From contig NZ_JACHFE010000005.1 of NCBI RefSeq assembly GCF_014201735.1, forward strand, positions 186,001-250,000: 64,000 bases of DNA, written 5' to 3'. Positions 43,463 through 54,586 of the stretch are shown here, one piece after another. Position numbers and translations under genes: made by a program. The notes under the pieces are model-generated. The model saw only the letters and a program-made list of their open reading frames with translations, searched no databases and was not told where the DNA came from. Origin of the DNA: Marinobacter oulmenensis. GTDB lineage: Bacteria > Pseudomonadota > Gammaproteobacteria > Pseudomonadales > Oleiphilaceae. Position 1 is the first letter of the stretch; each line of letters begins with the position of its first letter.

Positions 43463-44746
43463 ATGGTTTCCCTGGCAAAAGGCATGAAAGGGGTCTTGCG
43501 AATGGGCCAGACCCTGTCCGTGCTCGGGCGCACCGGTGTCGACTGGGCGAGGGGGGAGCGTCCTCCCGCGCCCCGACTGTTACGCCAGACGTTTGAGCAG
43601 CTTGGCGCCACCTATATAAAGCTGGGCCAGTTCATCGCCAGCTCCCCCACGTTCTTTCCACCCGAGTACGTGGAGGAGTTCCAGAGCTGCCTGGATCACA
43701 CGCCCAGCCTCCCCTTCTCCGAGATCCGTGACATTGTAGAAAGTGAACTGGGCCAGCCGGTTGATCAGGTGTATGCCGAGATTGATCCGGTTGCCCTCGC
43801 CTCCGCATCCATAGCCCAGGTGCACGCCGCCCGGCTGGTAACCGGCGAGGACGTGGTGATCAAGGTTCAGAAACCGGGGGTGGAAACCATTCTTCAGGCG
43901 GACCTTGGCTTTCTGCAGATTGCGTCGCGGGTTGTGGAAACCCTGGCACCCCGGTTGTCCTGGACTTCATTGTCCGCAGTCGTGGATGAAATCCGCAGCA
44001 CCATGCTCCAGGAATGTGATTTTAACCGGGAAGCCGATAACCTCCGGGTGTTCCGGAAGTTTCTTCAGGATCATGGCATCGACCAGGCGACGGTCCCTCA
44101 GGTCTATAGCGATTTCAGTCGTCGTCGTGTTCTGACCATGGAGCGTTTTCACGGGGTTTCATTGACGGATCCCAGAAAACTTCAGAACATTACCGCAGAC
44201 CCGGAAGCCGCGCTGATTACCGCCATGAACACCTGGTTCGCCAGCCTCACCGGCTGTGAGTTTTTTCACGCGGATGTTCACGCCGGTAACCTGATGGTTC
44301 TGAATGATGGGCGCGTCGGGTTTATTGACTTTGGCATCGTGGGCCGGATCCGGCCGGAAACCTGGGCCGCAGTTCATGACTTTGTCGCAGCGATCATGGC
44401 CGGCAGTTTTGACGGCATGGCGGATGCGATGGTTCGGGTTGGGATAACCCGTGATCAGGTGGATGCCTCGGCGCTGGCAGAGGACCTGAAGGAACTTTAT
44501 GGGCGCATGGATACGATGGGCACCGCCGCCTCGTCCGAACCGGGAGAGAATGCCGCCCGGCAGGCGGAGGATCAGGTCAATAACCTGTTGATGGAGATTG
44601 TCCGCACCGGAGAACGGCACGGGTTACACTTCCCCCGGGAATTTGCGTTGTTGTTGAAACAGTTTCTTTATTTTGATCGTTATGTTCATGTGCTGGCACC
44701 GGAGATGGACATGTTCATGGACGAACGATTGAACCTGCTGTCGTGA
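43463..44746 (+). CDS. ABC1/ADCK (AarF/UbiB-type) atypical kinase between dnaN and recF
   Basis: The 427-residue protein has the ADCK hallmarks: K-L-G-Q-F near residue 53 (KxGQ), the alanine-rich loop A-S-A-S-I-A-Q-V-H near 113, the ATP-binding lysine in V-V-I-K-V-Q near 133, E-C-D-F-N-R-E-A-D-N near 188, catalytic F-H-A-D-V-H-A-G-N-L near 270 and F-I-D-F-G near 290. It lacks the C-terminal membrane segments of UbiB, so it is a different subgroup. Gaps of 17 bp to dnaN and 13 bp to recF place it inside the replication operon. No strong ribosome site was seen; ATG 43484 is an alternative start. Confidence 0.88.
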   Translation: MVSLAKGMKGVLRMGQTLSVLGRTGVDWARGERPPAPRLLRQTFEQLGATYIKLGQFIASSPTFFPPEYVEEFQSCLDHTPSLPFSEIRDIVESELGQPVDQVYAEIDPVALASASIAQVHAARLVTGEDVVIKVQKPGVETILQADLGFLQIASRVVETLAPRLSWTSLSAVVDEIRSTMLQECDFNREADNLRVFRKFLQDHGIDQATVPQVYSDFSRRRVLTMERFHGVSLTDPRKLQNITADPEAALITAMNTWFASLTGCEFFHADVHAGNLMVLNDGRVGFIDFGIVGRIRPETWAAVHDFVAAIMAGSFDGMADAMVRVGITRDQVDASALAEDLKELYGRMDTMGTAASSEPGENAARQAEDQVNNLLMEIVRTGERHGLHFPREFALLLKQFLYFDRYVHVLAPEMDMFMDERLNLLS

Positions 44747-44759
44747 GCGTTTCGTCCCT

Positions 44760-45878
44760 ATGGCGCTAGTGAAACTCCAGACCCAGCATTTCCGGAATCT
44801 GGCAGCGGACCCGGTCACCTTCTCTCCTTCCTTTAACCTGCTCTACGGCGCCAATGGTAGTGGCAAGACCAGCGTACTTGAGGCCATTGGCTATCTCGGT
44901 CTTGGCCGCTCGTTCCGGATCAAACGGCACCAGGCAGTGGTCTGCCATGGCCAGGACAAGCTGACGGTGTTTGGCGCACTGGATTCCGGACTGGCGACAT
45001 CAGAACCGGGGGACATTGCTCACCGGGTGGGCATTGCCCGTGATATCACCCGGAAGGAAACCCAGCTGCGTGTTGATGGCGAAGCGGTTCGCAGCCTGTC
45101 CTCATTGGCCATGCACTTGCCGGTATCCGTGATTGATCCCGGTGTTTTCGACATCGTAGCCGGAGGCCCCGCCAATCGAAGGCAGTTTCTGGATTGGCTG
45201 GTGTTCCACGTGGAACCTTCTTTTTCCTCCCTCTGGCAGCAATGCCAAAGAGTGATATCACAGCGCAACCGGACGCTCAGAAATGGTACAATTGACGAAT
45301 CCCTGTTGCGGGTCTGGGACGCGCAATACAGTGCACTGGCTGAGGCCTTGAGTGAATCCAGGGAAAAGGTGTTTCGCCAGTTCAAGGCTGCCTTTGAAGG
45401 CATCCTCGGTGAACTGGAGGCAGACTGGTGCCAGGGGCTGAAACTCGAGCTTTACCCCGGCTGGGACCGGAATCATAGCCTTTCCGAGGTGTTGGGCAAC
45501 CATCGCGAACAGGAGCTCCGGATGGGGCACACGCTGTATGGTCCCAATCGTGCGGATCTGCGCCTGAAATATGGCGGGCGACCGGTTGCGGAAACCTTTT
45601 CACGGGGGCAGCAGAAGACCCTGGTGATTCTGATGAAGATCGCCCAGGGTAAAGTGCTGAGCGATCTGGGCAAACAGGTGACGGTGTTGCTGGATGACAT
45701 TAACGCCGAGCTGGATGAAGGGCACCGGGTGATACTGGCCCGCAAGCTTCAGGAGCTGAAGTGTCAGGTGTTCATCACGTCCATTGAACACCCGGAGCCC
45801 GATCAGTTATGGGCCGCCGGGCAGGCGCCGGAATACAGGATGTTCCACGTGGAACATGGCAAATTGACCGAAGAATAG
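44760..45878 (+). CDS. recF: DNA replication and repair protein RecF
   Basis: The 372-residue SMC-like ATPase has Walker A G-A-N-G-S-G-K-T-S near residue 30, the signature F-S-R-G-Q-Q-K-T near 280 and Walker B V-L-L-D-D-I-N-A-E near 308. It loads RecA at gaps with RecOR. Thirteen bases separate it from the kinase gene, with no clear ribosome site, so coupling is likely. Two parS-like palindromes lie within its coding sequence. Confidence 0.95.
   Translation: MALVKLQTQHFRNLAADPVTFSPSFNLLYGANGSGKTSVLEAIGYLGLGRSFRIKRHQAVVCHGQDKLTVFGALDSGLATSEPGDIAHRVGIARDITRKETQLRVDGEAVRSLSSLAMHLPVSVIDPGVFDIVAGGPANRRQFLDWLVFHVEPSFSSLWQQCQRVISQRNRTLRNGTIDESLLRVWDAQYSALAEALSESREKVFRQFKAAFEGILGELEADWCQGLKLELYPGWDRNHSLSEVLGNHREQELRMGHTLYGPNRADLRLKYGGRPVAETFSRGQQKTLVILMKIAQGKVLSDLGKQVTVLLDDINAELDEGHRVILARKLQELKCQVFITSIEHPEPDQLWAAGQAPEYRMFHVEHGKLTEE
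45202..45217. other. parS-like centromere site 1 (within recF)
   Basis: TGTTCCACGTGGAACC has 14 of 16 bases in dyad symmetry and matches the ParB site form known from pseudomonads. It is about 4.4 kb from dnaA and encodes V-F-H-V-E-P in recF. Confidence 0.8.
45841..45856. other. parS-like centromere site 2 (3' end of recF)
   Basis: TGTTCCACGTGGAACA is a perfect 16-bp palindrome 624 bases from the first site, encoding M-F-H-V-E-H near the recF C-terminus. The pair makes chance very unlikely. Confidence 0.85.
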
Positions 45879-48365
<2,487 letters not shown>

Positions 48366-48387
48366 TCCGGCGTTGATTTCGGCATAA

Positions 48388-48424
48388 AAAAAGGGCGGTC
48401 CCGAAAGGAACCGCCCTTTTTATT
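48388..48424. terminator. Bidirectional terminator after gyrB
   Basis: GGGCGGT...ACCGCCC pairs around a CCCGAAAGGA tip, flanked by an A-run before and TTTTTAT after. It can end both gyrB and the convergent membrane-protein gene. Confidence 0.93.
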
Positions 48425-48435
48425 TGGGAACGGGT

Positions 48436-49203
48436 TCAGGATTTCCCCGATTCTTCCCTCTTTCGCTGTTTTTCCTTTTCTTTTTCAAGAAGATGCGGTG
48501 CCATCACTTCTTCCAGGGTATACCCGGTCAGGCGCCGGATGCTGCGCCAGAGATAGTAGAAAATCAGCATCATCATAATCATGGAGGGAATGGCAATCAT
48601 CGGATAGCTGACCAGCGTCATCTGCCCCAGTTCCTCATTGAACGCCTCGGTACCGGACGGACTGACCACAATCCAGCGCGCCAGCACATAGTTCATGATC
48701 GAGGAAAACAGGAAGGTGCCGGCAAAAAAGTAACTCGCCTTGAGCAGACGGTCCTCAAACTCATCGACACAGCCGTTCTCTTCCAGCGATTCATGGATCT
48801 TGTCCACATTCAGCACGCTGGGGTTATACAACAGCGTCCGGACCAGCGGGTACCGGGTGCGTGTGGACACCAGCACGGCCAGGCCAATCACCGCCGGCAC
48901 CGCCGCTTCCTTGATTGCCAGCCAGCCGGCGTCCAGTTCCAGAAGCCCGATACCGCCGGTCAGCGCCACGCTGATCAGACCCAGCAGGGCGATAAAGTTT
49001 TTCTTGTGGTAGCGGACCAGTTCGAAAAGGCCCCACCCCAGGGGAAAGGCCAGGCCAATGATCAGGGCATTAACGCTGCCCAGATGTTCGTCCCCGCTGA
49101 ATTTCATCAGTATCACCGAGGGGATTACGATGCTGACCAGAAGGTCGATCCAGGGGCGTGGCTGATGCTCAGGTGGGGTGTTCGATTGCGAATCGGAAGT
49201 CAT
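48436..49203 (-). CDS. Conserved inner-membrane protein, VC0807-like
   Basis: The 255-residue protein has about six hydrophobic segments and a very charged C-terminus (K-E-K-E-K-Q-R-K-R-E-E). It resembles the uncharacterised VC0807 family, for which no function is established. The start at 49203 (M-T-S-D-S) was chosen over 49239 since the latter's leader lies in the upstream terminator region. It is transcribed toward gyrB and ends at a shared terminator. Confidence 0.75.
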   Translation of the reverse strand: MTSDSQSNTPPEHQPRPWIDLLVSIVIPSVILMKFSGDEHLGSVNALIIGLAFPLGWGLFELVRYHKKNFIALLGLISVALTGGIGLLELDAGWLAIKEAAVPAVIGLAVLVSTRTRYPLVRTLLYNPSVLNVDKIHESLEENGCVDEFEDRLLKASYFFAGTFLFSSIMNYVLARWIVVSPSGTEAFNEELGQMTLVSYPMIAIPSMIMMMLIFYYLWRSIRRLTGYTLEEVMAPHLLEKEKEKQRKREESGKS

Positions 49204-49216
49204 GTAAGTCCCTGAA

Positions 49217-49287
49217 AACAAAAAAGGCGGCGAAACCATCGGGTTCCGGCGAACCGGAACAGTATACGATGATTACGCCGCCTTTCG
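49217..49287 (-). terminator. Nested-hairpin terminator after gabT
   Basis: On the minus strand an outer stem AAAGGCGGCG / CGCCGCCTTT, followed by TTTGTTTT, encloses an inner hairpin GTTCCGG-TTCG-CCGGAAC. The arrangement is more elaborate than the simple stems elsewhere. A TATACT lies inside the loop and may serve the next gene. Confidence 0.75.
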
Positions 49288-49313
49288 CGATCCTGTGAAA
49301 CTGCCGGGGCTTA

Positions 49314-50591
49314 TCAGGCTCCGGCTTCTTTCAGGCTTTCTTCAACGATCTTCAGCCCTTCTTCCAGAACCTCGTCTTCAATGGTAACCGGCATCAGGAA
49401 GCGGATGGTGTTGCCATACATGCCGCAGCTCAGCAGGATCAGCCCCTTTTCCTTGGCCTTCTTGGTGATCGCCGCCGCCAGTTCCGGTTTGGGCGTGTGG
49501 GAATCCTTGCTTTCGACCAGTTCGAATGCGGCCATGGCGCCCAGGTTACGAACGTTGTCCACGTGGGTGAACTGTTCCTGCCACTGGGTGAAGCGCTGGT
49601 TCAGTTTTTCGCCCAGACGCTGGCTCTTGCCCAGGATGTCCTCTTCCTTGAACACGTCGAAGACCGCCAGGGCCGCGGCGCAGGCCGTCGGGCTGCCGGT
49701 GTAGGTTCCGCCCAGGGAGTTGGGACCGGAGGAATCCATCACCTTGTCCGTACCGACGATGGCGGAAATCGGCATGCCGTCCGCCATGGACTTGGCCATG
49801 GTCATGATGTCCGGCTGAACGCCGCTATGCTCGATGGCGAACATCTTGCCGGTCCGGCCAAAGCCACTCTGGACTTCGTCGACGATCATCAGGATGTCGT
49901 TGTCGTCGCAGATTTTACGAACCGCTTTCAGGAAGCTGGTGGACGCCGGGTAGAAACCGCCCTCACCCAATACCGGCTCAAGCACAATGGCAGCGGTATT
50001 ACGGGCGGGGGAATCAGCTTTCATGGCCATTTCAAGACCGCGCAGGGCTTCTTCCTCGGAGACTCCGTGATAAGGAACCGGATAAGGGGCGCGGTAGACC
50101 ATGCCCGGCATGGGACCGAAATCGGTCTGGTAGGGCGCTGCCTTGCCGTTCATGGCCATGGTCATGAAGGTACGACCGTGATAGCCACCGGTGAAGCAGA
50201 TCACATTGGTTTTACCGGTGGCGGCGCGGGCAATCTTGACGGCATTTTCCAGGGCCTCGGCACCGGAGTTCGCCAACATGACCTTGGCATCGCCTTTCAC
50301 CGGAACCACTTCGCTGAGTTTCTGGGCCAGCTTCACGTAGCCTTCATACGGCATGACGGTCTGGCAGGTATGCATGAGCTTGTCCAGCTGCGCCTTCACG
50401 GCCTCGACCACTTTCGGGTGACGGTGGCCAATGTTCAACACCCCGATACCGCCGGCGAAATCGATCATACGCTTGCCGTCGGCATCCCAGAGTTCCGCGT
50501 TCAGGGCGTGGTCAGCAAACTGTTCGTTGGGGCTTGCTGCCCCGGCTGCCACATAGCGTTCTTTGAGTGCCTGCAATTCTTTATTGCTCAC
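49314..50591 (-). CDS. gabT: 4-aminobutyrate aminotransferase (class III)
   Basis: The 425-residue PLP enzyme shows N-S-G-A-E-A-L-E-N-A near residue 108, G-Y-H-G-R-T near 135, the D-E-V-Q-S-G-F-G-R-T-G stretch near 240 and the PLP lysine in M-A-K-S-M-A-D-G near 270. It converts GABA and 2-oxoglutarate to succinate semialdehyde and glutamate; a related omega-amino acid is possible. No gabD is adjacent. Confidence 0.9.
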   Translation of the reverse strand: MSNKELQALKERYVAAGAASPNEQFADHALNAELWDADGKRMIDFAGGIGVLNIGHRHPKVVEAVKAQLDKLMHTCQTVMPYEGYVKLAQKLSEVVPVKGDAKVMLANSGAEALENAVKIARAATGKTNVICFTGGYHGRTFMTMAMNGKAAPYQTDFGPMPGMVYRAPYPVPYHGVSEEEALRGLEMAMKADSPARNTAAIVLEPVLGEGGFYPASTSFLKAVRKICDDNDILMIVDEVQSGFGRTGKMFAIEHSGVQPDIMTMAKSMADGMPISAIVGTDKVMDSSGPNSLGGTYTGSPTACAAALAVFDVFKEEDILGKSQRLGEKLNQRFTQWQEQFTHVDNVRNLGAMAAFELVESKDSHTPKPELAAAITKKAKEKGLILLSCGMYGNTIRFLMPVTIEDEVLEEGLKIVEESLKEAGA

Positions 50592-50666
50592 GTCGTCCTT
50601 CTCCTGAGGTCAGGTTCAAAAGTTTCCTCTACAGTGTAGGTAGTACGCTGCCAGGAAACAAACCGA

Positions 50667-52436
50667 CTATTGGCCGCCCCCCCTGGTTTCGGTGCGGAAC
50701 TGAAGCTGGGCAAGGCGTCGGTATAGCTCGCTTTGCTGCATGAGTTCCTCATGGCGTCCCACCGCCTGTAACCGGCCCTGGTCCAGCACGGCAATGCGGT
50801 CAGCGTCACGTACCGTGGCCAGCCGGTGCGCGATCACCAGTGTGGTGCGCCCGGCGGTGAGGGCTGGCATGGCCTGTTGGACGAGATGTTCGCTCTCGGC
50901 ATCCAGGGCGCTGGTGGCCTCGTCGAGCAGCAGGATGGGCGCATCGGCCAACAGCGCCCGGGCAATGGCCAGGCGCTGTTTCTGGCCGCCGGACAGCCCC
51001 AGTCCGGCATCCCCCAACCCGGTGTCATAGCCTTGTGGCAGGGCTTCAATGAAGTCATGGGCATGAGCCACCCGCGCCGCCTGCTCGACGTCTGCCTGGC
51101 TGGCATCCGGACGGGCGTAACGAATGTTGTCTGCCACTGAACCATGAAACAGCGCCGGAGTCTGGGGAACCAGGGCAAAACACCGGCGCAGATCGGCCAG
51201 GGACAGATCTGCGGTATCGATGCCATCAATCAGAATGCGCCCGGCATCCGGCTGGTAAAAATGCAGCAGCAGATCAAACAGGGTGGACTTGCCGGCACCG
51301 GAGGGCCCCACCAGGGCCAGGGTCTCGCCGGCCCTTACATCCAGGCTCAGGGACGACAGAGCAGGGCTGTCCGGCCGACCGGGGTAATGGAAACTGAGCT
51401 CTTCGATGCGGATTTCTCCCCGGACAGGATCCGGAAGACGTTGCGAGGGCGCATCACGGACAAACGCCGGCTGGGTCTGCAGCAGTTCGAACAGGCGGGC
51501 GGCAGAACCGGCAGCACGCTGCAGCTCGCCGATCACCTCGCTGATGGCGCCGGCGGAGACACCCACCAGCAGGCTGTAGAACACAAACGCGGCCAGTTCC
51601 CCGGGCGAGATCCGGCCATGAATCACGTCCAGCCCGCCGATCCAGATCACAATGCCCACGGCGCCCATCACCAGGCCGATCACCAGGGTGGTCAGCCAGG
51701 CTCGTTGCCGGATGCGGGATCGGGCCACCTCGAAGGCATTTTCTGACACACCGGCAAAGTGCTGGCGATCGTAGGGCTGATGGTTAAAGGCCTGTACCGT
51801 CTTGATCTGTGTAAGATTTTCCCCGACGTAACTGCCAACATCCGCCACCCGGTCCTGGCTCAGTCGGGAGAGGCGGCGCACCCGCCGGCCAAAGAACAGG
51901 ATCGGCGCTATCACCAGCGGGAACCCCAGGAGAATAATGCCGGCCAGTTTGGCGTTGGTGATAAACAACAGCACCAGACCGCCCACCAGCATGACCGCAT
52001 TGCGCAGGGCAATGGAAACGGTGGAGCCGATCACCGATTGCAGCACCGTGGTGTCGGCGGTGAACCGGGACTGGATTTCCAGTGCCCGGTTCTGTTCGAA
52101 GAAACCGGGATGCAGGTCAATCAGGTGATTGAAGACCTTCTTGCGCAGATCGGCAATTACCCGCTCGCCGATCCAGGACACCAGATAGAAACGGGCAAAG
52201 GACCCGAAGGCCAACCCGAGCACCAGCACGAAGAACAGGCCGATGGCCCTGGCGAGATTGTCTGGCGACTCGGTGGCCAGGCCCTGATCGACCAGAATGC
52301 GTAAACCCTGGCCGAGGCCCAGCGTTACCCCGGCGGTAAATACAAGTGCGATCAATGCTCCGGCGACGGTGCGTTTGTAGGGGCTGATGAATTCCGCGAC
52401 CAGCTTCAGGGCTTTGCGATGTTGGGTGTTAATCAT
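50667..52436 (-). CDS. ABC exporter (fused permease-ATPase), MsbA-related
   Basis: The 589-residue half-transporter has six membrane segments, Walker A G-P-S-G-A-G-K-S-T near residue 377, signature L-S-G-G-Q-K-Q-R near 480 and Walker B I-L-L-L-D-E-A-T near 503. It should work as a homodimer in the inner membrane. Substrate unknown; relatives export lipids or drugs. It is divergent from a second ABC exporter across a palindromic repeat element. Confidence 0.9.
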   Translation of the reverse strand: MINTQHRKALKLVAEFISPYKRTVAGALIALVFTAGVTLGLGQGLRILVDQGLATESPDNLARAIGLFFVLVLGLAFGSFARFYLVSWIGERVIADLRKKVFNHLIDLHPGFFEQNRALEIQSRFTADTTVLQSVIGSTVSIALRNAVMLVGGLVLLFITNAKLAGIILLGFPLVIAPILFFGRRVRRLSRLSQDRVADVGSYVGENLTQIKTVQAFNHQPYDRQHFAGVSENAFEVARSRIRQRAWLTTLVIGLVMGAVGIVIWIGGLDVIHGRISPGELAAFVFYSLLVGVSAGAISEVIGELQRAAGSAARLFELLQTQPAFVRDAPSQRLPDPVRGEIRIEELSFHYPGRPDSPALSSLSLDVRAGETLALVGPSGAGKSTLFDLLLHFYQPDAGRILIDGIDTADLSLADLRRCFALVPQTPALFHGSVADNIRYARPDASQADVEQAARVAHAHDFIEALPQGYDTGLGDAGLGLSGGQKQRLAIARALLADAPILLLDEATSALDAESEHLVQQAMPALTAGRTTLVIAHRLATVRDADRIAVLDQGRLQAVGRHEELMQQSELYRRLAQLQFRTETRGGGQ

Positions 52437-52532
52437 GTGCCTCCGGGTTGTGGGCTAATAAGGTAGACTTCGTTACCCGTACGATTTGTACTCGAATAGC
52501 GGCTTATCACCGGACTCTGACAAGAGCGTGCT

Positions 52533-52628
52533 GCTGGATATACTTTCCAGGACCGTCAAAAGCCAGGGATGGCTTTTGTCGAGCGTACAGGGATGTATTT
52601 ACAGCGTGTCCTGGAAAGTATATCCAGC
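52533..52628. repeat. Palindromic repeat element with two inner GGGA-loop hairpins
   Basis: Two perfect 21-base inverted arms (52533-52553 and 52608-52628; left core GGATATACTTTCCAGGAC) enclose two small hairpins with the same GGGA loop: AAAAGCCAGGGATGGCTTTT at 52558-52577 and TACAGGGATGTA at 52586-52597. The element fills the divergent spacer of the two ABC genes. It has the form of a REP or MITE-like unit. The open frame of the downstream gene runs through it by chance. Confidence 0.8.
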
Positions 52629-52665
52629 TGTGCGCTCGACAACTCCGATATCAAAGGATAAACCA

Positions 52666-54456
52666 GTGCGCGCCTACGCCGACAATGATTACCCCGCTGA
52701 CCACAAACCGGACTGGAAAATCATCGCCGGTCTCTGGCCCTACCTGACCGAATTCCGGGGCCGGGTTATCCTGGCGCTTGGCTTTCTGATTTTGGCCAAA
52801 CTGGCCACCGTCGCCACACCGGTTGCCCTTAAATACATTGTCGATTACCTGGACCAGAACAGCGGCGACGAGCTGTTGCTGTGGGTTCCGGTGCTACTGG
52901 TGGTGGCCTATGGCCTGCTGCGTTTTGGCAGCACCCTGTTCAACGAGCTACGGGACGCCATCTTCGCCCGGGTGGCCGAGCGAGCCATGCGCCGCGTGTC
53001 TTTGCGGGTGTTCGAACACCTGCACCAGCGGGAGCTGGGCTTTCACCTGGATAGAAAGACCGGCGGTCTGGCCCGGGACATCGAGCGGGGCACCAGCGGT
53101 ATCAGTTTTCTGCTGCGCTTCACCCTGTTCAATATCGTCCCTACTCTACTGGAGATTGTACTGGTAGCGGGCATCCTGCTGGTGGTTTTCAACGTCGGCT
53201 ACGTGATCGCCATCCTGGTGGCCGTCGTGGTCTACGTGGTGTTCTCCATCAGGGTCACTGAATGGCGAACCAAGTATGTGCGGGAAGCCAACGCAAAGGA
53301 CAACCAGTCCAACTCCCGGGCGGTGGACAGCCTGCTGAATTATGAGACGGTCAAATACTTCAACAACGAACGCTTCGAAGCCCAGCTTTACGATGCAGAC
53401 CTGCAGGAATGGGAACAGGCCCGCCTGAAAAACCGCCTGTCGTTGGCAACCCTGAACACCGGGCAGGCCCTGATTATCGGTGTGGCCCTGGTTGTGATCA
53501 TGGCCATGGCGGTCACCGAGGTGGCCAATGGCGAGATCACCCTGGGCGATTTCACCATGATCAACGCCTACCTGCTGCAGCTGTTCATTCCCCTCAACGC
53601 CCTGGGGTTTGTCTACCGGGAAATCCGGCAGGCGCTGGTGAATGTGGAGCGTCTGTTCAAACTGCTTGGGGACAAACCCGTTATCGAGGATACCCCGGAT
53701 GCCGGGGAACTGGCGGTGGATAAAGGCGAAATCCGTTTTGAACATCTTCATTTCGCCTACCGTAAGGATCGTCCGATCCTGAAGGACGTGGATTTCACCA
53801 TTCCCGCCGGCCACAAGGTCGCGGTGGTGGGCGCCAGTGGTGCGGGCAAGTCCACCCTCGCCCGCTTGCTGTTCCGTTTTTACGATGTGGATAACGGCGC
53901 CATCCGCATCGACGGCCAGGACATCCGCGACGTCACCCAGGACAGCCTGCGGGCTGCGATCGGCGTGGTGCCCCAGGACACGGTGCTGTTCAACGATACC
54001 CTCTACCGCAACCTGGCCTATGGCCGACCGGAGGCAACCGAAGAGGAAGTTCACCGGGCCGCCCGACTGGCGCACCTGGAACACTTTATCCACAGTCTGC
54101 CGGAAGGCTATGACACGAAAGTGGGCGAACGGGGTCTGAAACTGTCCGGCGGCGAAAAACAGCGCGTCGCCATCGCCCGGGTAATCCTGAAAAACCCGCC
54201 GCTGCTGATTCTCGACGAAGCCACCTCGTCACTGGATTCGTTGTCCGAGCAGGCGATCCTGGGTGCCCTGAAGGAAGTCAGTGAACAGCGCACCACCCTG
54301 GTGATTGCGCATCGCCTGTCCACCATTCGGGATGCGGATACGATTCTGGTTATGGATGGGGGCCGGATTGTAGAAAGTGGCAGCCACAATGAGTTGTTGG
54401 CAACCGGTGGTCACTATGCGCATCTCTGGGCGCAGCAGCATCAGGAGAGCGACTGA
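52666..54456 (+). CDS. ABC exporter of the Atm1/ABCB7 type
   Basis: From a GTG at 52666 with an AAAGGA site the protein has 596 residues. It has a permease domain with F-N-E-L-R-D and Y-E-T-V-K-Y-F-N-N-E near residue 225, the Atm1-family signature, and an ATPase domain with G-A-S-G-A-G-K-S-T, L-S-G-G-E-K-Q-R and L-I-L-D-E-A-T-S. Atm1-like exporters move glutathione-linked or metal-related compounds. A TTG at 52486 opens a longer frame, but that part is the repeat element. Confidence 0.88.
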   Translation: MRAYADNDYPADHKPDWKIIAGLWPYLTEFRGRVILALGFLILAKLATVATPVALKYIVDYLDQNSGDELLLWVPVLLVVAYGLLRFGSTLFNELRDAIFARVAERAMRRVSLRVFEHLHQRELGFHLDRKTGGLARDIERGTSGISFLLRFTLFNIVPTLLEIVLVAGILLVVFNVGYVIAILVAVVVYVVFSIRVTEWRTKYVREANAKDNQSNSRAVDSLLNYETVKYFNNERFEAQLYDADLQEWEQARLKNRLSLATLNTGQALIIGVALVVIMAMAVTEVANGEITLGDFTMINAYLLQLFIPLNALGFVYREIRQALVNVERLFKLLGDKPVIEDTPDAGELAVDKGEIRFEHLHFAYRKDRPILKDVDFTIPAGHKVAVVGASGAGKSTLARLLFRFYDVDNGAIRIDGQDIRDVTQDSLRAAIGVVPQDTVLFNDTLYRNLAYGRPEATEEEVHRAARLAHLEHFIHSLPEGYDTKVGERGLKLSGGEKQRVAIARVILKNPPLLILDEATSSLDSLSEQAILGALKEVSEQRTTLVIAHRLSTIRDADTILVMDGGRIVESGSHNELLATGGHYAHLWAQQHQESD

Positions 54457-54470
54457 GAATTCGGGAGTAA

Positions 54471-54581
54471 GGGACAGGGGGAAGGCCTCTCCAAAACTCG
54501 CTCCTTCGGCACGTCCATGTGACGCTCGAGCTCCGCCATCCCTGGCTCCGCACGGTTTTGGAGAGGCCTTCCCCCTGTCCC
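54471..54581. repeat. Long inverted repeat element between convergent genes
   Basis: A perfect 27-base inverted repeat (54471-54497 and 54555-54581) with core GACAGGGGGAAGGCCTCTCC and its complement brackets a 57-base loop containing CTCGAG. It fills the gap between the ABC exporter and recD ends, where it could act as a two-way terminator. The form suggests a dispersed intergenic repeat, unrelated in sequence to the element at 52533. Confidence 0.82.
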
Positions 54582-54586
54582 TGCCC

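Noticed and set aside
42270..43478. Minus-strand open frame of 402 codons opposite dnaN
   Set aside because: Antisense shadow of a textbook beta clamp.
43463..44746. Naming the kinase gene ubiB
   Set aside because: It lacks the C-terminal membrane segments and the length of UbiB, and it is not beside ubiE or ubiJ.
52486..52665. TTG-initiated extension of the second ABC exporter
   Set aside because: It is made of the palindromic repeat element; the GTG at 52666 has a ribosome site and gives the usual length.
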